In this document: positions 19,605 through 27,463 of the stretch, piece by piece
How the letters are laid out: each line of letters begins with the position of its first letter
Numbering within the stretch: position 1 is the first letter of the stretch
Assembly: GCA_003755025.1 (NCBI GenBank)
Contig: RJVL01000002.1
Span: forward strand, 496,001 to 560,000
Source: Diaphorobacter nitroreducens
GTDB taxonomy: Bacteria > Pseudomonadota > Gammaproteobacteria > Burkholderiales > Burkholderiaceae_C
Direction of reading: 5' to 3'
DNA: 64,000 nucleotides
Notes under the pieces: generated by a model
The model's database searches: none
What the model saw: only the letters and a program-made list of their open reading frames with translations
Told to the model about the DNA's origin: nothing
Made by a program: the position numbers and the translations under genes

Positions 19605-21029
19605 ATGAGCATGAACCTTGTCACGCTGCTGTACCTGGTCGCCAGCGTCTGTTTCATCCAGGCGCTCAAAGGCCTGTCGCACCCCACCACATCGATCCGC
19701 GGCAACCTGTTCGGCATGGCGGGCATGGCGATCGCCGTGCTGACCACGGCGGCGCTCATCGTGGAGCTGGCCAGCGACAAGGGCGTGGGCATGACCTACG
19801 TGCTGGCCGGCCTGGTGGTGGGCGGCGGCGCGGGCTCGGTGATGGCACAGCGCGTGGAGATGACCAAGATGCCCGAGCTGGTGGCCTTCATGCACAGCAT
19901 GATCGGCCTGGCGGCGGTGTTCATCGCCGTGGCGGCCGTGGCCGAGCCCTGGGCCTTCCAGATCGTGGCGCATGGCCAGCCGATCCCGCTGGGCAACCGG
20001 CTGGAGCTGTTCCTGGGCGCGGCCATCGGCGCCATCACCTTCAGTGGCTCGGTGATCGCCTTCGGCAAGCTCTCGGGCAAGTACAAGTTCCGCCTGTTCC
20101 AGGGCGCGCCGGTGGTCTTCAAGGGGCAGCACCTGCTGAACCTGGTGCTGGGCCTGGCCACCGTCGGCCTGGGGCTGGTGTTCATGCTCACCGAGCGCTG
20201 GGATGCCTTCTTCGCCATGCTGGCGCTCGCCTTCGTGATGGGCGTGCTCATCATCATTCCCATCGGCGGCGCCGACATGCCCGTGGTGGTGTCCATGCTC
20301 AACAGCTACTCGGGCTGGGCAGCGGCGGGCATCGGCTTCTCGCTGAACAACAGCATGCTCATCATCGCGGGCTCGCTGGTAGGCAGCTCGGGCGCGATCC
20401 TGAGCTACATCATGTGCAAGGCCATGAACCGCTCGTTCTTCAACGTGATCCTGGGCGGCTTCGGCGGCGACGCGGCAGCTGCGGCTGCGGGCGGCGCCGT
20501 ACAGCGCACGGCCAAGAGCGGCAGCGCCGACGATGCGGCCTTCATCCTGAGCCAGGCGGAGACCGTGGTCATCGTCCCCGGCTACGGCCTCGCGGTGGCG
20601 CGCGCGCAGCATGCGGTGAAGGAGCTGGCGCAGAAGCTCACCGACAAGGGCATCACCGTCAAGTACGCCATCCATCCGGTGGCGGGCCGCATGCCCGGCC
20701 ATATGAACGTGCTGCTGGCCGAGGCCGAGGTGCCCTACGACCAGGTGTTCGAGATGGAGGACATCAACGGCGAGTTCGGCCAGGCGGACGTGGCCATCGT
20801 GCTGGGCGCCAACGATGTGGTGAACCCCGCCGCGCTGCACAAGGGCAGTCCCATCTACGGCATGCCGATCCTGGAGGCTTACAAGGCCAAGACCGTGATC
20901 GTCAACAAGCGCTCCATGGCCGCGGGCTACGCCGGCCTGGACAACGAACTGTTCTACATGGACAAGACCATGATGGTCTTCGGCGACGCCAAGAAGGTGG
21001 TCGAAGACATTGGCAAGGCCGTGGAGTAG
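19605..21029 (+). CDS. pntB: NAD(P) transhydrogenase subunit beta
   Basis: 474 aa. The N-terminal half has about eight or nine membrane helices (LVTLLYLVASVCFIQALKGLS onward, VLAGLVVGGGAGSVMAQ). The C-terminal NADP(H)-binding domain III is identified by VVIVPGYGLAVARAQHAVKELA, IHPVAGRMPGHMNVLLAEA, VLGANDVVNPAA and the closing MAAGYAGLDNELFY. A strong TAAGGAG SD precedes ATG 19605. It completes the proton-translocating transhydrogenase that supplies NADPH. Confidence 0.96.
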   Translation: MSMNLVTLLYLVASVCFIQALKGLSHPTTSIRGNLFGMAGMAIAVLTTAALIVELASDKGVGMTYVLAGLVVGGGAGSVMAQRVEMTKMPELVAFMHSMIGLAAVFIAVAAVAEPWAFQIVAHGQPIPLGNRLELFLGAAIGAITFSGSVIAFGKLSGKYKFRLFQGAPVVFKGQHLLNLVLGLATVGLGLVFMLTERWDAFFAMLALAFVMGVLIIIPIGGADMPVVVSMLNSYSGWAAAGIGFSLNNSMLIIAGSLVGSSGAILSYIMCKAMNRSFFNVILGGFGGDAAAAAAGGAVQRTAKSGSADDAAFILSQAETVVIVPGYGLAVARAQHAVKELAQKLTDKGITVKYAIHPVAGRMPGHMNVLLAEAEVPYDQVFEMEDINGEFGQADVAIVLGANDVVNPAALHKGSPIYGMPILEAYKAKTVIVNKRSMAAGYAGLDNELFYMDKTMMVFGDAKKVVEDIGKAVE

Positions 21030-21158
21030 TGCCGCATCCGCGCATGCCGGCGGGGCCGGCACGCTAGGGTAATTCCAGACGCGCGAAGGCTGCAGGCCAT
21101 CCACAATGCGCCGCACTTTGCCGTCATTCGTAACTAGAAGATTCCAGGAGAGACATCT

Positions 21159-22838
21159 ATGACCGACCGCCCATGGCTTGGCGCCTACCCGCAGGGCGTT
21201 CCTGCCGACATCGACCCGACGCAGTACACGTCGCTGGTGGAGCTGATGGAGCAGGCCTTCCGCGACTATGCGGACCGCACGGCCTACAGCTTCATGGGCA
21301 AGGAGACCAGCTACCGCGAGACGGACGCGCTGAGTCGCCAGTTCGCGGCCTACCTGCAGAGCCTGGGCCTGGTGCGCGGCGACCGCGTGGCGCTCATGAT
21401 GCCCAACGTGCCGCAGTACCCGATTGCCGTGGCGGCCGTGCTGCGCGCGGGCTTCGTGGTGGTCAACGTGAACCCGCTGTACACCCCGCGCGAACTGGAG
21501 CACCAGCTCAAGGACTCGGGTGCCAAGGCCATCGTCATCATCGAGAACTTCGCCGCCACGCTGCAGGCCTGCATCGCCAACACCCCCGTGCAGCACGTGG
21601 TGCTGTGCGCCATGGGCGACCGGCTGGGCCTGCTCAAGGGCCTGCTGGTCAACTACGTGGTGCGCAACGTCAAGAAGCTGGTGCCGGCCTACCAGCTTCC
21701 CGGCGCAGTGCGCTTCAACGACGCGCTGGCCAAGGGCGCGGGCCTGCAGTTGAACAAGCCGTCTTTGAAGAGCGACGACATCGCACTGCTGCAGTACACC
21801 GGCGGCACCACGGGCGTGAGCAAGGGCGCCGTGCTGCTGCACCGCAACGTGATCGCCAATGTGCTGCAGTCCGAGGCCTGGAATAAGCCCGCGACGAGCA
21901 AGATCCCCGAAAGCGAGCAGCCCACGGCCGTGTGCGCGCTGCCGCTGTACCACATCTTCGCGTTCACGGTGAACATGATGCTGTCCATGCGCACGGGCGG
22001 CAAAACCATCCTCATTCCTAATCCACGCGATCTGCCGGCCGTGCTCAAGGAGCTGTCCAAGCACACGTTCCACAGCTTCCCGGCGGTGAACACGCTGTTC
22101 AACGGCCTGGCCAACCATCCCGACTTCAACACGGTCAACTGGAAGAACCTCAAGGTTTCCGTGGGCGGCGGCATGGCTGTGCAGGCGGCCGTGGCCAAGC
22201 TCTGGCTGGACAAGACCGGCTGCCCGATCTGCGAAGGCTACGGCCTGTCGGAGACCAGCCCGTCGGCCAGTTGCAACCCGGTCACCGCCACGGAGTTCTC
22301 GGGCACCATCGGCGTGCCGTTGCCCAGCACCTCCATGCGCATCCTGGACGACGAGGGGCACGACATCTCCGCCACCGGCCAGGCGGGCGAGATCGCCATC
22401 AAGGGCCCGCAGGTCATGGCCGGCTACTGGCAGCGCCCCGACGAGACCGCCAAGGTCATGACCGAGGATGGCTACTTCAAGACCGGCGACATCGGCGTGA
22501 TGGACGCGCGCGGCTACTTCAAGGTGGTGGACCGCAAGAAGGACATGGTGCTGGTCAGCGGCTTCAACGTCTACCCCAACGAGGTGGAGGACGTGGTGGC
22601 GCTGATGCCCGGCGTGCTGGAATGCGCGGTGGTGGGCGTGCCCGACGAGAAGACGGGCGAGGCCGTGAAGCTGGTCATCGTCAAGAAGGACCCGGCGCTC
22701 ACCGAGGCGCAGGTCAAGGACTTCTGCCGCGCCAACCTCACGGGCTACAAGCAGCCCAAGGTGATCGAGTTCCGTACCGAACTGCCCAAGACCCCCGTGG
22801 GCAAGATCCTGCGCCGCGAGCTGCGCGACAAGAAATAA
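21159..22838 (+). CDS. fadD: long-chain fatty acid-CoA ligase
   Basis: A 559-aa acyl-CoA synthetase of the ANL superfamily. The P-loop-like A3 motif is YTGGTTGVSKGAVLLHRN. A5 appears as GYGLSETSPSASCNP, A7/A8 as YFKTGDIGVMDARGYFKVVDRKKDMVLVSGFNVYPNE, and the catalytic Lys segment near the end is KTPVGKILRRELRDKK. It activates long-chain fatty acids to acyl-CoA with ATP at the inner membrane. SD AGGAGA lies upstream. It is monocistronic, with the MITE-like element immediately downstream. Confidence 0.94.
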   Translation: MTDRPWLGAYPQGVPADIDPTQYTSLVELMEQAFRDYADRTAYSFMGKETSYRETDALSRQFAAYLQSLGLVRGDRVALMMPNVPQYPIAVAAVLRAGFVVVNVNPLYTPRELEHQLKDSGAKAIVIIENFAATLQACIANTPVQHVVLCAMGDRLGLLKGLLVNYVVRNVKKLVPAYQLPGAVRFNDALAKGAGLQLNKPSLKSDDIALLQYTGGTTGVSKGAVLLHRNVIANVLQSEAWNKPATSKIPESEQPTAVCALPLYHIFAFTVNMMLSMRTGGKTILIPNPRDLPAVLKELSKHTFHSFPAVNTLFNGLANHPDFNTVNWKNLKVSVGGGMAVQAAVAKLWLDKTGCPICEGYGLSETSPSASCNPVTATEFSGTIGVPLPSTSMRILDDEGHDISATGQAGEIAIKGPQVMAGYWQRPDETAKVMTEDGYFKTGDIGVMDARGYFKVVDRKKDMVLVSGFNVYPNEVEDVVALMPGVLECAVVGVPDEKTGEAVKLVIVKKDPALTEAQVKDFCRANLTGYKQPKVIEFRTELPKTPVGKILRRELRDKK

Positions 22839-22871
22839 GCCGAGAACCCGAGGGCCCCGCGCGGGCTCTTA

Positions 22872-23137
22872 GAACGTGTTCACGATCTTTTCATGAAGCC
22901 CGCAAGGCAGCAAAAAGCCGCAATCTAGGCGCGCACCGCAGGCCATTCTGGGGGCCTGGACAAGGTGCGCAACGACGAGTGCGGCTTTTTGCTGTCTTGC
23001 CCGCAGGGGTGCCCCGCCAAAGTGGCCTCTGCGGCGTTGCAAAGGCTCGCCGGGCCACCAGCCCGGCTGCGCTTTGCGCCTTGCATCCGCCGCTTTGGCG
23101 GGGCAACGGGCTCCATGAAAAGCTCGTGAACACGTTC
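22872..23137. mobile_element. MITE-like element with ~31-bp terminal inverted repeats
   Basis: This explains the 354-bp gene-free stretch 22839-23192. The left end GAACGTGTTCACGATCTTTT is matched by the reverse complement of the right end (GAACGTGTTCACGAGCTTTT), continuing to GCCCG on both sides with only two mismatches in 31 bp. Inside is a second inverted repeat (GCAAAAAGCCGC at about 22909 against GCGGCTTTTTGC at about 22982). There is no transposase gene; all internal frames are short. Recurrent elements of this look occur in Comamonadaceae by my recollection; copy number here cannot be tested. Confidence 0.8.
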
Positions 23138-23149
23138 GTACATTCCCCC

Positions 23150-23174
23150 AGCCGGGATAATCCCGGCTTTTTTA
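23150..23174 (+). terminator. intrinsic terminator
   Basis: An 8-bp stem AGCCGGGA / TCCCGGCT with a 3-nt loop followed by TTTTTTAC, just downstream of the MITE-like element and upstream of mtnN. It may be the original fadD terminator, displaced by the insertion. GATAAT within it could double as a -10 box. Confidence 0.65.
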
Positions 23175-23192
23175 CGCCCGGCCCTCGCCCTC

Positions 23193-23948
23193 ATGACCAC
23201 TGCCATCCTCAGCGCCCTGCCCGAAGAGCAGGGCGGCCTCATGCACGCCCTGCAGCAACCTGAGCAACTGCAGCATGCGGGCCGCGTCTTCTGGCGCGGC
23301 CACCTGCATGGGCAGCCCGTGGTGCTGGCACTGTCGGGCATTGGCAAGGTGGCGGCGGCCACCACGGCCGCAGCGCTGGCCGAGCGCTTTGGCGTGGCGC
23401 GCATGGTGTTCACCGGCGTGGCCGGCGGCGTGGGCGAGGGCGTGCAAGTGGGCGATGTGGTGGTCGCGCAGGACTACCTGCAGCACGACTTTGATGCCTC
23501 GCCCATCTTCCCGCGCTGGGAAGTGCCGGGCTACGGCCGTGCGCGCATGGACTGCGACTCGGCGCTGAATGCTCTGCTTTTGGAAGCTGCTCGCGCTTAC
23601 CTGGCGGACGCTGGAGCCCATTTTGTTGCTGATCTTCCCAACGCTGCGCGCGCCCCGCAGGTGCACCACGGCCTGATGGCCAGCGGCGACCGCTTCGTCT
23701 CCACGGCGCAGGAATCCAGCGCGCTGCGCGCGGCGCTGCTGGCGTCGGACCACGACGTGCTGGCCGTGGAGATGGAAGGCGCCGCCGTGGCCCAGGTCTG
23801 CCGCGACTACGGCCTGCCGTTTGCGGCGGTGCGCACCATCTCCGACCGCGCGGACGACAGTGCGCATGTCGACTTCGCCCACTTCGTGCAGAACGTGGCG
23901 AGCCGCTATGCGGACCACATCGTGCAGCGCTTCGTGCGGATGCTCTGA
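23193..23948 (+). CDS. mtnN: 5'-methylthioadenosine/S-adenosylhomocysteine nucleosidase
   Basis: A 251-aa nucleoside phosphorylase-like hydrolase of the SAM by-product salvage pathway. It starts TTAILSALPEEQGGL, has the adenine/ribose segment SGIGKVAAATTAAALAERF, TGVAGGVGEGVQVGDVVVA, and the catalytic region DVLAVEMEGAAVAQVC followed by RTISDRADD (Asp acid). Between DCDSALNALLLEA and APQVHHGLMASGDRF it carries an additional ARAYLADAGAHFVADLPN segment encoded by a copy of the dispersed repeat. It is somewhat longer than the ~230-aa E. coli enzyme, consistent with that insertion. Confidence 0.92.
   Translation: MTTAILSALPEEQGGLMHALQQPEQLQHAGRVFWRGHLHGQPVVLALSGIGKVAAATTAAALAERFGVARMVFTGVAGGVGEGVQVGDVVVAQDYLQHDFDASPIFPRWEVPGYGRARMDCDSALNALLLEAARAYLADAGAHFVADLPNAARAPQVHHGLMASGDRFVSTAQESSALRAALLASDHDVLAVEMEGAAVAQVCRDYGLPFAAVRTISDRADDSAHVDFAHFVQNVASRYADHIVQRFVRML
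23576..23625. repeat. dispersed palindromic repeat inside mtnN (copy 7)
   Basis: GGAAGCTGCTCGCGCTTACC, loop, then GACGCTGGAGCCCATTTTG. It is in frame with mtnN and preserves the right arm almost unchanged. Confidence 0.8.
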
Positions 23949-23949
23949 A

Positions 23950-23998
23950 AACAGGAGCTATCAGCGCTTGCTATATAAGCGCTAGAGGCCAATTTCTT
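23950..23998. repeat. dispersed palindromic repeat, copy 8
   Basis: GGAGCTATCAGCGCTTGCTA then TAAGCGCTAGAGGCCAATTT. It begins right after the mtnN stop codon; this gene therefore has one copy inside and one behind it. Confidence 0.85.
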
Positions 23999-24021
23999 CA
24001 AAACTGGCACACGCCTCGACA

Positions 24022-24154
24022 GTCCGATGGCCGCGGAGCAGGCCGCCCCAGCGGACGCCGTGGAACGGGCTTCGCCAGGCCACCGGCGTCGTCCCCCTTC
24101 CCGCAGCGCGCAGCGGTGCGAGAGAAGGGGGAAGCGGCGCAGCCGCTCAGGGGG
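24022..24154. repeat. GC-rich intergenic repeat element, second type
   Basis: A 130-bp non-coding stretch between mtnN and corA. It includes CCGGCGTCGTCCCCCTTCCC, an internal hairpin around GCGCAGCGGTGCGAGAGAAG, then GAAGCGGCGCAGCCGCTCAG and GGGGG. The same pattern (CCCCCTTCCC ... GGGGGAAGCGGCGCAGCCGC) is one I recall as a multi-copy intergenic element of Comamonadaceae. There is only one copy in this window, so repetition is not shown here. Confidence 0.45.
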
Positions 24155-24161
24155 ATGTTCC

Positions 24162-25148
24162 CTATTTCAACCAGCCCCGCTTGCGGAAGTACAGCATCGG
24201 CCCCAGCGCGCTGGCCACCATCAGCGCCAGCACGTAGGGGTAGCCGTACTGCCAGTCCAGCTCGGGCATGAACTTGAAGTTCATGCCGTAGACGCTGGCG
24301 ATCAGCGTCGGCGGCAGCAGCGCCACGCTGGCCACGGAGAAGATCTTGATGATCTTGTTCTGGTTGATGTTGATGAAACCGACCGTGGCGTCCATCAGGA
24401 AGTTGATCTTGTCGAACAGGAAGGCCGTGTGGCTGTCCAGCGACTCGATGTCGCGCAGGATCTGGCGCGCGTCCTCGAACTGCTCGGAGCTGAGCATGCG
24501 GCTGCGCATCATGAAGCTCACCGCGCGGCGCGTGTCCATCACGTTGCGGCGGATGCGGCCGTTCAAGTCCTCCTGCCGCGCAATGGCCGCCAGCACCTCG
24601 CCGGCGCGTGCGTCGGTCACGTTGCCGGCCAGCACCTGGGTGCTCACCTCTTCCAGGTCGTCGTAGATGCCCTCCAGCGTGTCGGCGGAATACTCGGCAT
24701 CCGTGTCGAAGAGGCTCAGCAGCACGTCCTTGGCATCGTCGATCAGGCCGGGCGCGCGGCGTGCGCGCATGCGCAGCAGGCGAAAGACGGGGATGTCCTC
24801 GTCGTGGATGGAAAACAGCACGCCCTTGCTCTTGAGGGTGTCGTTGACCAGGTTCAGGATGAAGGCCACGCGGGCCGAGGCGGGCTCGTCGTCCACATCC
24901 ACCAGAAAGTCGCTGCGGATGTGCAGCTCGCCGTTGTCTTCCTCGTAAAAGCGCGCGGACTCTTCGATGTCCTCGTCCATCGCATCTTCGGGGATGGACA
25001 GGCCGTAGTGCTGCTTGATCCAGCGCTTTTCTTCCAGCGTGGGGGACTCCAGGTCCACCCAGATCGGCTGAAAGCGCGCCAACTCTTCCAGGGACTCGAT
25101 TTCTTCCTGGACGAGCCGGCCGTTGGCGAGCGTAAAGATGTTGAGCAT
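24162..25148 (-). CDS. corA: magnesium/cobalt transport protein CorA
   Basis: A 328-aa homopentameric Mg2+ channel of the inner membrane. It has a long acidic cytosolic domain (DEDIEESARFYEEDNGELHI) and a coiled stalk helix. The first TM segment ends in the invariant selectivity motif YGMNF, and a second TM helix (YVLALMVASALGPMLYF) precedes the basic tail KRGWLK. The start MLNIFTLANGRLV is standard. The upstream 230-bp region holds its promoter and no other gene. Confidence 0.95.
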   Translation of the reverse strand: MLNIFTLANGRLVQEEIESLEELARFQPIWVDLESPTLEEKRWIKQHYGLSIPEDAMDEDIEESARFYEEDNGELHIRSDFLVDVDDEPASARVAFILNLVNDTLKSKGVLFSIHDEDIPVFRLLRMRARRAPGLIDDAKDVLLSLFDTDAEYSADTLEGIYDDLEEVSTQVLAGNVTDARAGEVLAAIARQEDLNGRIRRNVMDTRRAVSFMMRSRMLSSEQFEDARQILRDIESLDSHTAFLFDKINFLMDATVGFININQNKIIKIFSVASVALLPPTLIASVYGMNFKFMPELDWQYGYPYVLALMVASALGPMLYFRKRGWLK

Positions 25149-25379
25149 GGCTCACTCTCCCGGTTGTCTTGTGGCGTCTGCAAAAGGGGCGGGGGGCGCT
25201 TTCAGTCCCTTCGGCATGTCAATGGGCCGGGAGGCTGAAAGCTACCAACTAGGGTAGGTTTCCACGGAGCTGTCTCCATACGTTGTGCAAGGCGGGAATT
25301 ATCGCATCCGCTCCCCAATGGAAGCACCGCCGCATGACACGTTCTTGGCGCCTTTTCGGGGGAAAGGCGCCGCACCGCA

Positions 25380-25679
25380 TCACCCCCCGCCGCGGTGCGT
25401 GTGCAGGTCCAGGTGCCGCATGAAAGCCTGGCGCTCGGCGGGCGGGACGCCGTCGAACGCGAAGTGCAGGTGCAGCGTGGGCAGGCGCAGCAGCGCGATC
25501 TGGCGCGCAGGCCCCGGCGCCCACTGCAGCGTGAGCGCGCCCCCCGCGAGCGCGATGCGTACCTGGGCGTCGCCTTGTGCGGCCCAGTCGTGCCCCGCCA
25601 GCGCCCGCTGCAGCAGCCGCTGCCATTCGGCGGGCGCGCAGCTCATGTCGCGCGTGAAGTGGTCAGGCCAATCGCTCAA
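25380..25679 (-). CDS. small orphan protein at the end of the aor operon
   Basis: A 99-aa protein with no family I recognise. The sequence (CAPAEWQRLLQRALAGHDWAAQ; later ALTLQWAPGPARQIALLRLPTLHLHFAFDGV) looks like a small beta-sandwich-like or two-layer domain, with a conserved-looking RQAFMRHLDLHTHRGGG end. It sits 29 bp downstream of the MoaD-like gene on the same strand, so it is probably the last gene of the aor cluster. It could be a maturation or accessory protein for the tungsten enzyme; this is inference from position only. Confidence 0.6.
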   Translation of the reverse strand: MSDWPDHFTRDMSCAPAEWQRLLQRALAGHDWAAQGDAQVRIALAGGALTLQWAPGPARQIALLRLPTLHLHFAFDGVPPAERQAFMRHLDLHTHRGGG

Positions 25680-25708
25680 AAGGTGCGGGGAGGGTAGGAG
25701 GCTGCGAT

Positions 25709-25963
25709 TCAGCCGCCGGCGATCGGCGGCCAGATGGCGAGCGCGTCGCCCTCGTGCAGCGTGGTGGTGGCGCGCGCCGCGGGGGCGATGTAGCGGCCGT
25801 TGACCAGCACCAGGTGCACCATGTCCGGCGGCAGGCGGAAAGGCGCGATGATTTGGCTGATGCTCTGCGTGGGGGCGACTTCCAGCGCCATCTGGTTGCC
25901 TGGGCGCACCTCGGGCGGCAGGTAGTCGGTGAGCGAGGCAAAGAGCTTGAAAGTGATGCGCAT
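25709..25963 (-). CDS. MoaD/ThiS-like sulfur-carrier protein
   Basis: An 84-aa ubiquitin-fold protein. It starts MRITFKLFASLTDYLPPE, contains MVHLVLVNGRYIAP, and ends in the required Gly-Gly (WPPIAGG), which would be adenylated and thiocarboxylated by a MoeB-like enzyme. Such dedicated MoaD paralogues accompany tungsten AOR genes and probably supply dithiolene sulfur for tungstopterin. The start at 25963 is preferred over 25981 as it matches family length. It lies 84 bp downstream of the FAD oxidoreductase gene, with a dispersed repeat in the gap. Confidence 0.85.
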   Translation of the reverse strand: MRITFKLFASLTDYLPPEVRPGNQMALEVAPTQSISQIIAPFRLPPDMVHLVLVNGRYIAPAARATTTLHEGDALAIWPPIAGG

Positions 25964-25983
25964 GTGCCTATCCGGTTTCATGC

Positions 25984-26030
25984 CAAATCAGCCGTTTGCA
26001 CTTGTGGGGTAAGCGCTGCTACTTTTAGCA
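25984..26030. repeat. dispersed palindromic repeat, copy 9
   Basis: Reverse orientation: GCACTTGTGGGGTAAGCGCT followed by GCTACTTTTAGCATAGC. The arms are asymmetric and partly eroded. It lies within the aor operon between the flavoprotein and the MoaD-like gene. Confidence 0.6.
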
Positions 26031-26047
26031 TAGCAAATTCCCTGGCC

Positions 26048-27340
26048 TCAGCGCCGGCGCGCGTCCGGCGCGCCACTCCAGTGCCCCTGCGCCTGGGCGC
26101 AGGCCAGGTAGGCCTCCATCAGCCGCGTGGGGTCGCGGCGCAGGTGTTCCTTCCAGGGGCCCAGGCGCACCTGGCCTTCCACCAGGCCGCGCATGGCGCC
26201 CACGTGCTGCGTCATGCCCACGGAGTTGCAGCCGATGAGCCGGTCGCCCTCGAACTGCAGGCTCAGGTGTTTGCCGGCCGCCGCGTCGGTCAGCGCCACC
26301 TGTTCGCCGCCGGGCACGCCCTGCCAGTTGCCGAAGCTGGTGGAGATGAGCCCCAGCGTGTCCAGCACGTTGATCTGCGTGACCACCGCCAGCGCCGCGG
26401 GAAGCCCCAGCATGTTGAGCGCCGCCACGCGCGCCTGCTCGGCCGCGTTGGGCTGGATGGCGCTGACCACGGTCTTGCGCGTGAAGGGGTCGAACGCCTC
26501 GGCGCAGTCGCCCGCGGCATAGATGCCGGGCACGTTGGTCTGCATGCGCTCGTCGGTCAACACGCCCTGCAGGCAGGTGATGCCACTGCCCGCCAGAAAG
26601 CCGATGGCCGGGCGCACGCCCGTGGCGCTGATGACGAGGTCGGCATCCAGCACCCTGCCGCCCGACAGGTGCACGCGCAGCGCGTCGCCGCCGCCTTCAC
26701 CTTGTGCGCGGTCGATGCGCTCGACCTTGTGGCCCGTGAACACCTGCACGCCCTGGCGCTCGCACCAGTCGCGGATCATGCCGCCGGCCACCGCGCCCAT
26801 CATGCGCGGGACCATGCGGTCGCCCATCTCGACCACGCTGAGCCGCACGCCGCGCTTTTGCAACGCCTCCATGATGATGCAGCCGATGAAGCCCGCGCCC
26901 ATCTGCAGCACGCGCGCGCCGGGCCGGGCGCGCGCGGCGATGGCGCGCGCGTCGGCCAGCGTCCAGCAGGTCTGCACGCCCGGCAGGTCCAGCCCGGGGA
27001 TGGGCGGGCGCACGGGGTGGGAGCCGGTGGCGATGAGCAGCCGGTCGAAAGCCAGCGTGACGCCACCCTCCAGCGTGACGGTGCGGGCCTGCACATCCAC
27101 GCCCGCGGCGCGCGCGCTCAGGCGGTCGATGCGCTGCTGTGCGAAGTGGTCGGCGCGCTTGCGCAGGTAGGTGCCGCGCTCGTCGATGTCGCCCACCAGC
27201 AGGTAGGGGATGGCCATGCGCGAGTAGGGCGGCTCGGCCTCGTCGCCCACGAGGGTGATGCGGTCGCCCGGCGCATGCTTGCGCAGGGTTTCCGCGGCGA
27301 TGACGCCGGCCGGGCCGGCCCCGAGGATCAGGTGGTGCAT
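26048..27340 (-). CDS. FAD/NAD-dependent oxidoreductase, AorC-like
   Basis: A 430-aa two-dinucleotide-binding-domain flavoprotein. The FAD motif is HHLILGAGPAGVIAAETLRKHAPGD, and the NAD motif lies at VLQMGAGFIGCIIMEALQKRGV. The second FAD segment is GIYAAGDCAEAFDPFTRK. It resembles the nitrite-reductase/rubredoxin-reductase type. In Aromatoleum-type AORs the equivalent AorC subunit passes electrons from AorB/AorA to NAD+. It is 123 bp downstream of aorB with a dispersed repeat between. The assignment as AOR subunit rests on gene order. Confidence 0.85.
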   Translation of the reverse strand: MHHLILGAGPAGVIAAETLRKHAPGDRITLVGDEAEPPYSRMAIPYLLVGDIDERGTYLRKRADHFAQQRIDRLSARAAGVDVQARTVTLEGGVTLAFDRLLIATGSHPVRPPIPGLDLPGVQTCWTLADARAIAARARPGARVLQMGAGFIGCIIMEALQKRGVRLSVVEMGDRMVPRMMGAVAGGMIRDWCERQGVQVFTGHKVERIDRAQGEGGGDALRVHLSGGRVLDADLVISATGVRPAIGFLAGSGITCLQGVLTDERMQTNVPGIYAAGDCAEAFDPFTRKTVVSAIQPNAAEQARVAALNMLGLPAALAVVTQINVLDTLGLISTSFGNWQGVPGGEQVALTDAAAGKHLSLQFEGDRLIGCNSVGMTQHVGAMRGLVEGQVRLGPWKEHLRRDPTRLMEAYLACAQAQGHWSGAPDARRR

Positions 27341-27360
27341 AGGGATGCTCGGTTGCTGCA

Positions 27361-27408
27361 GTATTGATAGCTGCTAACGCAGGATAGGTATGCGCTGCAT
27401 GCCGATTT
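27361..27408. repeat. dispersed palindromic repeat, copy 10
   Basis: TATTGATAGCTGCTAACGCA, then TATGCGCTGCATGCCGATTT. It sits between the AorB-like and AorC-like genes. Confidence 0.75.
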
Positions 27409-27463
27409 GCCTTTTGTCCTTGCGCCGCGGGCGGGCCCCTGCCGTGGCCCGCGGCAGATGGCC

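Noticed and set aside
19326-22361. 1011-codon open frame on the minus strand
   Set aside because: Antisense to pntAB, pntB and fadD, all of which have clear family motifs; the frame has no recognisable domain.
22891-23133. 80-codon frame within the MITE-like element
   Set aside because: It arises from the inverted-repeat structure of the element and has neither an SD nor family similarity.
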